Assembly (NCBI GenBank): GCA_963575745.1
Contig: CAUYUJ010017983.1
Span: 18,501 to 82,500 of the forward strand
Direction: 5' to 3'
Source: Prorocentrum cordatum
Lineage: Eukaryota; Sar; Dinophyceae; Prorocentrales; Prorocentraceae
Length of the DNA stretch: 64,000 nucleotides
Below, piece after piece: positions 58,066 to 64,000 of the stretch. The first letter of the stretch is position 1, and every line of letters starts with the position of its first letter. Below the pieces are notes generated by a model. That model searched no databases, was not told the DNA's origin, and saw only the letters and a list, made by a program, of their open reading frames with translations. Both the position numbers and the translations under genes were made by a program.

Positions 58066-58734
58066 CTTGGGAGCCTCTTGGGGCACTCTTGGGGCCTCCT
58101 GGGAGCTTCCTGGGGGCCTCTTGGAGGCCTCTTGGGGGACTCCTTGGGCCTCTTGGGGGCCTTTGGGGGCTTCTTGGAGGCCTCTTTGGCCTCTTAGAGC
58201 CTTCCTGGCCCGTCTGATGCCGTCGGAAGCCGTCTTGGGGGCCTCGCTGGGCCTCTTGGGGCCTCTTGGGGCGCTTCAGGGCCGTCTTGGAGACCCTCTT
58301 GGGCGTCTTAGATGCCTCTTGGGTCGTCTTGGGGCCCTCTTGGGGCCGTCTTGGGGGCCTCTTGGGCCGTCATGGGGTCATTTTGGAGGCCTCTAGGGCG
58401 ATCTTGGGGCGATCTTGGGGGCCTCTTGTACCGTCTGGGGCTGTCAGAAGGCCGAAAAGATGCAAATCCCAAAATCTTTCAAACACCCAGGGGAAATCAA
58501 TGATTTTGGCCTCTTCGGGCCGTCTTGGAGGCCTCTTGGAGTCCTCTTGGAAGTCTTTAGCCCATCTTGGGCCATCTTGAGGCTATCTTAGGCCGTCTTG
58601 GGTGCATCTTGGGCCGTCTTGGAGGCGTCCTGAGGCCATCCTAGCTGTCTTGGAGGCCATCTTGGCCGTCTTGGAGGCATCTTGGTGGCCATCTCGGGCC
58701 ATCCTGAGCGAAGAAGCCGATGAGGCAGGCAGCT

Positions 58735-58852
58735 GGCGGGACGGGCCGAAGCCCCAGAGGGAGTTCTTTTGGAAAAAGAACCAAAACCAGAACGTAAGAG
58801 ATCCAGCACGCCAGGCACCCCTGTGATGAATCAACAGGGGGCGGCGGATCTG
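58735..58852. repeat. Hairpin-bearing interspersed repeat, copy 2
   Basis: Matches 56380-56485. The second stem is CCCCTGT ... ACAGGGG around the loop GATGAATCA. Confidence 0.7.
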
Positions 58853-59500
58853 ATGGCCTTCGGCCCATCCCGCCACCGTGCCTGGTTGATGGGTCAGATT
58901 TCTTAGGGGTGCTTCTTCGGGTCTCTCCGGAGCGCTCTCGGGGGCCTCTTGGGAGCAGTTTTTGGGCCTCTTGGGGACCTCTTGGGGGCCTCTTGGGGGC
59001 CTCTTGGGGGCCTCTTGGGGCCTCTTTCGGGTCTCTTGTGGCCTCTTGGGGGCCTCTTGGGGCCTCCTCGGGGCCTATTGGGGCCTCCTGGGGGCCCATC
59101 GAGGCCGAGGGCTCGAAATGTTCAGGGCCCTTTGGGCCCTCTTCGGTTGTCTTGGGTGCCTCTTGGGCCGTGTTGAGGCCCTCTTAGGCCGTCTTGGGGC
59201 CCTCTTGGGGGCCTTTGGGGCCGTCTTGGGGCGATCTTTGGGGCCTCGTGGGCCGTCTTGGAGCGGCGGGAATCCGAAAGGCGCGAACGCCGAAATCCTT
59301 CAAAAACCAATGAGTTCTGCCTCTTGTGGCCCTCTTGGGAGGCCTCTTGGAGGCCTCTGGGGGTGTCCTGGAGGCGTTCATGAGGCTATCTCGGGCATCT
59401 TGGAAAGCTCTTCGGCTGTCTCTGAATCTTCTTGGGGCCATTCTGGGGCCTTTTTGGGGCCCTCTGCGGCTTCTTGGGGCCTTGTTGGGCGGGTCACCGT

Positions 59501-59883
59501 CCCAGAGGCTCACGCGACACACCGTTTGAATGCCTAAGAGGGCACCGCGGCGCCTGGGAAACCGAGGGTCCGGGCCTGAAAGAAGCGTTGAACCTTGGAA
59601 CCTCTCAGGGGTGCAGGAGCCTTGGGGCACTTCCACTACGTGCTGAAGGCACGGTGGCGGATATCTACCCACCCTTCAAGGTTATGTTTACCATTGCATG
59701 TCCTCCGGCTGCCTTCCACTGCTGCTGCTGCTGGTCCCCACAGAAGTTCTGCTGCCGGCCCTTGTGGAGGTTGTGAGTCGCCGCCGCCGCTGCTGCTGCC
59801 ATTTGAACTTGCGCTGTAGTGTGCTTGTTATGTTGTCCGTTTTGTGGCTCCTTCTGCCTGGAGCACGCTGGGTTTGGCTCTTT
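59501..59883. other. Spacer, nothing recognised
   Basis: Mixed sequence with short CTG/GCC triplet runs near 59720-59800. No supported gene. Confidence 0.5.
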
Positions 59884-60075
59884 CTGGATAGTGTTAAGTC
59901 GGGCCTGTCCGTCGACAGGAGGAATATTCCAAAATAGTAAGTCAACAACAAGTCTGGGGATGTTCTTTCGTTTTTTTTGTAAATTATTTCAGAGTTTTTT
60001 CTTTGTGAGTATTTTTGATTTTTCGCCCCAAATCCGCCTGTAGGAGGACACGCCCGACCTAAGGATAGTGCCAGC
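59884..60075. mobile_element. Possible small element with inverted ends (about 190 bp)
   Basis: The left end CTGGATAGTGTTAAGTCGGG continuing into CCTGTCC ... ACAGG is an imperfect inverted copy of the right end CCTGTAGGAGGACACGCCCG continuing into ACCTAAGGATAGTGCCAG. The inside is T-rich. It has the same ends as 51328-51670 but different internal length. Confidence 0.45.
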
Positions 60076-60285
60076 TACACACCTGAACCACCCCAGACCA
60101 TGCCGATCCTGGGCCCAGGGTCGGTGTATACGCCTTCGTGGCCATGCCAGGATGTTGCGCATCGATCCTTGGCACAGGGCCCTGGCCTGTCCAGGGCTGG
60201 AGCGTGTGCACAGTCGCCGATTCCATGTATTCGCTTCCAGGGAGGCCCCAGACAGGCTCCTTCTCCTCGTCATCCTCCTCGTCAT
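60076..60285. other. Spacer, nothing recognised
   Basis: Mixed sequence without a supported gene. Confidence 0.45.
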
Positions 60286-60350
60286 TCTCCTCGTCCTCGT
60301 CCTCGTCGTCCTCCTCCTCCTCCTCCTCCTCCTCCTCCTCCTCCTCTCCT
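60286..60350. repeat. (TCC)n tract
   Basis: CTCGTCCTC grading into CTCCTCCTC repeats. Confidence 0.9.
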
Positions 60351-60359
60351 CGTAGTAAA

Positions 60360-60645
60360 ACTTAGAAGACTGATACGCATCAGTAAGACATGTAATCTTA
60401 CTAATACGAGTAACCATCCATGATACGATCAACAACAGTAATACGAATAATGGTAATACCACTGATAATCTGAATGCTACTGCTAATAACAATGCCAATT
60501 CTATTAGTACGATTAACCAGAACGTTGGGTAATAATCGTAGTATTAATCATCTGCTTTATTTCATAGTGACAAACCAATACTAGTGTGAATAGTACTGAT
60601 AGTAATAATCATCGTTGCAGTACTACTCGTAGTCGTAATCTCAAT
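60360..60645. other. AT-rich, decayed triplet-like stretch
   Basis: Rich in AATAC, TAATA and GATAAT phrases at irregular three-base spacing, which suggests an old ATN triplet repeat. No gene. Confidence 0.4.
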
Positions 60646-60649
60646 CAGA

Positions 60650-60725
60650 AGACGAGGAGGAGGAGGAGGAGGATGAGGAGGAGGAGGAGGAGGAGGAGGA
60701 GGAGGAGGAGAAGGAGGAGGAGAGT
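60650..60725. repeat. (GGA)n tract
   Basis: GGA triplets with single GAT and GAA interruptions. Confidence 0.9.
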
Positions 60726-60769
60726 GTGGGGGCGGCAGAGGCAGCTGCAGACAGCAGCGCACGGTAGCA

Positions 60770-60775
60770 ATCAGC

Positions 60776-60818
<43 letters not shown>
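60770..60818. repeat. (CAG)n microsatellite
   Basis: About 14 CAG triplets. Confidence 0.95.
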
Positions 60819-60819
<1 letters not shown>

Positions 60820-61690
60820 CAGCCCTCCGTCGCTCCAGGGGACGGTCTCTCAGATGCTGGTTCTATGCTGTGTCTGACGTGCCGTATCGCGGAACCTGAG
60901 CCTTTGGGGAGGCTCCGATTTCGCGTATAGCCGCACCGTCCCAGTGACAGTCGGAACGAGCAAAACGCCCAGTGCAAATATCACGGAGACGGCGCGGCAA
61001 CGCATCCGTGACCGCTCCAGGTGCAACGACGCTCCATGAGTCAGCTGCAGTGGGGCGTGTGGACCCAGTCTGAACCTCCTCCCCACCCGTGCACAATGTA
61101 CGATCCCCCGCCCTTCTCTCCCATCTGGGATACGTTGCCCACGTGCGGGGAACCGATGGGCAGAGCATGTCCTTCAATAGCCCGCCGCTCCGGGCAGATC
61201 CAATTCCATCGGACCACTGCCAAGGCAAGTTCGCCTCCCCTTCCGGGATGCCACCCCGTAGCAGTCCCGATTTGCCGATGTGTCATAGTCATAAGAAAGG
61301 GCACGGGGTGAGGAAGAGGTGACGGCCAGCGACTGCCATCGACAGGTGGAGCATCGCCAGGTGCTCCGCACTGAGCGCCTCAACTTCGTGGCTATCTGCC
61401 ATCGTCCGCTTCAGGCCGCGAGGCGGTGCTCCGCCACTCCCCCCGGGGGCTGAGGTGTTGAAAGCCCCCCGCTCGCGTCATCATGATGCACCCGAGACAC
61501 TTCTTCTTTTTCTTCTAGTTCTCCTCCTCTTCCTCCTCCTGCTCCTCCTCCTGCTCCTCCTCCACAGTTGCACAATATGAATACTACTCTCCTCTCTCCC
61601 CTGGTGACGTGTGGAAAATGGCCAGCTCCCCTTCGCGTACGGGTTTGTTACACAGGATTACCGGGAAACGTTTTTTTTTTTTGTTCTCTA
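60819..61690. other. Spacer, no supported gene
   Basis: GC-rich mixed sequence. Short frames on both strands carry no recognisable motif. A short TTC/TCC tract lies at 61504-61563. Confidence 0.45.
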
Positions 61691-61691
61691 A

Positions 61692-61850
61692 AAATGCTGC
61701 CCTCGCTGAGGCGCTGGCTTTATTTTCGGGCCACCGCACGTTCCGAATCGTTGCTCCCGCTGCAGCGCTGGCCTCATTTCCGCGCTTCCGCTCGTTCCGA
61801 ATCGTGCTCCCGCTGCAGCGCTGGCGTCATTATTTACAGCGCCATTCCAC
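61692..61850. repeat. Three-copy tandem repeat, unit about 54 bp
   Basis: Units contain GC[TA]GCAGCGCTGGC, then TTTCCGCGCTTCCG or a variant, then TTCCGAATCG. The first copy is the most diverged. Confidence 0.8.
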
Positions 61851-61941
61851 GGCATGGTTTTCGGCCCGTCCAAATAGGCTCCCAAATCTAGAAAATGGCA
61901 CCCGGAAAAAACCATCGGAAGCAATTCCACATTCACCACCC

Positions 61942-62088
61942 ACCAAACCACCCCAACCCAACCCGAAGGCCTCAATGTGCCCTCCATTTCCAGTGGGGGG
62001 GGGTCCGGGAACATCGAAAAAACACATGGAGCCCGTACCCCCCCCAACCCGAAATTCGGGCCTTCGGGTTGGGTTGGGGTGGTTTGGT
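61942..62088. repeat. Perfect 30-bp inverted repeat (arms 61942-61971 and 62059-62088)
   Basis: ACCAAACCACCCCAACCCAA and the next 10 bases pair exactly with the reverse complement at 62059-62088, around an 87-bp loop that includes a G run. The transcript would form a very stable hairpin. Confidence 0.9.
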
Positions 62089-62345
62089 AGGTAGTCACAC
62101 ATTTGGTGCCGGTTCGTTGATTTATTGTGCCGCGGAAGCCCCCCCCCCCCCACTTTGGGGCGTCGCCACGCCATGTTATGTATGCTATGTCATGCTACGC
62201 GTTGATCTTCAGCACCATGCTATGCCATGTGATGCTGTGCCATGCTGCGACGTCCGGCTGTGCGAATAGAGAAGACATCTACGCCACGGCAAGGGATGGG
62301 GGAGGGAGGGGCAGAACGTCAGATATGACGCGGGCGCGCCTGGCT

Positions 62346-62380
62346 TGCCCTCCCCCCCCTCCCCCTTTGCTGCCCTGCAG
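62346..62380 (+). promoter_or_regulatory. Candidate trans-splice acceptor
   Basis: A long C/T tract (CCCTCCCCCCCCTCCCCCTT) followed by TGCTGCCCTGCAG; the AG at 62379-62380 would give a 46-nt 5' UTR before ATG 62427. Confidence 0.35.
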
Positions 62381-62426
62381 CCCGCCTCGAGCGCCTCCCC
62401 GGGGAGCCCCGCGGCCCCGCCGGCCC

Positions 62427-62612
62427 ATGGCGCCCGTGCCGCCGCCCGCCGGGTGGGCGGCGGCCCTCTGGGCCTGCGCCCTGCTGCCGCACGCCGGCCC
62501 GTGGCCCCCGCTGGCCTCGGCGGCGGCGGCGCCGGCCGCGGCGGACGTCGCCCCGCTGCTGGGGTGGCTGACGGACTCCGCAGACGCCGCCGTGCCAGGC
62601 CCCCTTGGCGTC
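62427..62612 (+). CDS. Possible first exon with signal-peptide-like start (unrecognised gene)
   Basis: From ATG 62427 the frame reads MAPVPPPAGWAAALWACALL then PHAGPWPPLASAAAAP: a short N-region, a hydrophobic core and an Ala-rich cleavage-like region, as in a secreted or plastid-targeted precursor. A GTGAGG donor at 62613 could end the exon; beyond it the frame becomes Arg/Ser-rich. The strong pyrimidine tract upstream supports a trans-spliced 5' end. No downstream exon or family could be assigned, so this stays tentative. Confidence 0.25.
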
Positions 62613-63530
62613 GTGAGGGCATCGCGACGGGAGGCTTTTTTTTGCTGCTCGACCTTTCGGCCCTCGGGGGCTCCTGCCCGGCCTCGGGACCGCCAAGGAA
62701 AAGGACTCGGGAGGATGGGCCGGTCGGTCCCGGGGAAGGAGTCCAGGATTCCAGGGGTCGACGTCGTGACAAAATCACGACGTCGGGGGTCTGGGGTCGT
62801 CGTCGCCGCCGCCGCCGCCACCCGCGCCGCCGCCAGTGCAACCGCCCCGCCGTGAAGAAGCGCTGGGTCGGGCTCACGGGCAGATCGGGGCGGTGGGCGC
62901 CGCGCCCTCGTCTTGGGCCGTGCGGGGCCCCTCTGGGGGCCGCCGTCGTCGGCGCGGCGGACGCGAGGTCGGGGCACCAGCCAGGATGGTCTCCGGAGCT
63001 CTTCCGAGGGGGCGCTTCAGAGGCAGTTTGGGTCATTGGTGGGCTTCTGTGGAGGCGCCCCGTCTCTCAGCAGTTCTCCTGCCTTGCAAGAAGCCTTCCC
63101 AGAGGCCTCGAAGGAGAATGCGGGAGGGAGGCTAATCCTCCTTCTGCTTTCTTCGTCCCCACCTTGCATCCAATTTCCTCTTTTATCGTTCCTCCGTCCT
63201 CGTTCCTCATTCCTCGCATGATTACGTGTGTCGAATCCTTGCGTTTAATGTCAGCTTGATCGCGTGCACCGTCGATAATGAGTTGTGTATATGTACCCAT
63301 GTTCTCTTCGTTATCCTCCCCCTCCTGCACCTCCTCGTCATCCTCCCTGTCTCCCTTTCTTCTTGCACATGCCTCCCTGTCTCCTCCTCGTCATCCTCCC
63401 TGTCTCCTCCTAGGAGGAGGGGGGAGCGGGTGCCCCCCCGTTGGAGGAGCGAGGAGGTGCTGCCAGCGTGCCGCGCGCCTAATTAGCGCCCGCTGGCCGC
63501 CCTGCGGAGACGGGGGTCGGCGACAGCGAT
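62613..63530. other. GC-rich flank, no confident gene
   Basis: Frames are open on both strands because of base composition. TCC-rich text lies at 63310-63415. No motif recognised. Confidence 0.45.
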
Positions 63531-63599
63531 GATGCTGCTAGTGACGCTGATGATGAGGATTAGAAGCATGATGATGTTGAAGATGATGATGCTGCGGAT

Positions 63600-63726
63600 G
63601 GTGGTGGGAAAGAGTCGGATGAGGAGGATTTGGGGAGGCGGAGGAGGAGGAGCAGGCGGAGGCGGAGGAGGAGGAGGCAGAGGAGAAGGCGGCGGAGGAG
63701 GAGGCAGAGGAGGAGGCGGAGGAGTA
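63600..63726. repeat. GGA/GGC-rich triplet tract
   Basis: GAGGAGGAGGAGCAGGCGGAGG-like triplets leading into the TAG run. Confidence 0.85.

Positions 63727-64000
<274 letters not shown>

Larger units (their letters stand above)
54820..59500. repeat. CTTGGGGCC-type repeat field with higher-order structure
   Basis: About 4.6 kb built of GGCCTCTTGGGGGCC, GGCCGTCTTGG and GCCATCTTGG phrases. A unique AT-richer module of about 60 bp (GAGCAAAAACCACAATCCTT ... AATTTTGG) recurs at about 55185, 55603, 56020, 57090, 57470, 58450 and 59270. The first three are spaced by about 418 bp, marking a 418-bp tandem unit. Frames across it give PRRPQDGPRGLQEA-like peptides on one strand and LLGASWGPLG on the other and are not treated as genes. 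Confidence 0.85.

Noticed and set aside
54820-59500. PRRPQDGPRGLQEA-like Pro/Arg-rich frames and LLGASWGPLG-like frames
   Set aside because: They are explained by the CTTGGGGCC phrase repeat; no start context, domain or codon pattern supports a gene.

Overview
The window is nuclear DNA of a photosynthetic dinoflagellate. The evidence is a set of genes for eight-module light-harvesting (peridinin/chlorophyll a-c type) polyproteins with a dinoflagellate plastid presequence, repeated in one orientation as long near-identical tandem units. Each intact gene 5' end has a pyrimidine-rich AG site close to the ATG, as expected for spliced-leader trans-splicing. The rest is very repeat-rich, GC-rich DNA with relics of retroelements. 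The species cannot be fixed from sequence alone.

Layout. Bases 1-48365 hold about three copies of one tandem unit (period 17,266 bp from the ATG of copy 2 to the ATG of copy 3). Each unit is one LHC polyprotein gene of about 4.9 kb (two exons, one 202-bp fold-back intron) followed by about 12 kb of spacer. The spacer holds, in order: a 3' flank with a CTTGGGGCC-type repeat, a decamer minisatellite (CCAAGCAATG), a decayed retroelement with a recognisable protease-like segment, a GGA tract, a degenerate upstream repeat array, a GA tract, and a T-rich element plus splice acceptor just before the next ATG. Copy 1 (1-4633) is cut by the window edge and carries a frameshift cluster. Copy 2 (16750-21649) is intact and would encode 1565 residues. 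Copy 3 (34016-47039) is split by an 8,104-bp LINE-like non-LTR retrotransposon at 34383-42486, flanked by a perfect 20-bp target-site duplication. The LINE has an ORF1, an APE-type endonuclease, a reverse transcriptase with YADD, a zinc-binding segment and a Gly/Arg-rich tail.

The tandem homology stops at about 48365. From there to 64000 I find no confidently recognised gene. The tract is a patchwork of GGA/TCC, CAT, TATAGCCC, CTTGGGGCC and TAG repeats, MITE-like fold-back elements, and a short element with paired inverted ends. Two weak gene candidates lie there: a first exon with a signal-peptide-like start at 62427-62612, and a CCCH zinc-finger-like segment on the minus strand near 49600.

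How the parts relate. The LHC copies are a dosage array for an abundant thylakoid antenna protein: the precursor would be imported through the multi-membrane plastid route and cut at the conserved SPLRAFESELGVQ linkers. The retroelement relic predates the unit duplication because both complete spacers carry it. The LINE arrived after the duplication because only copy 3 carries it and its flanks match copy 2 base for base in register.
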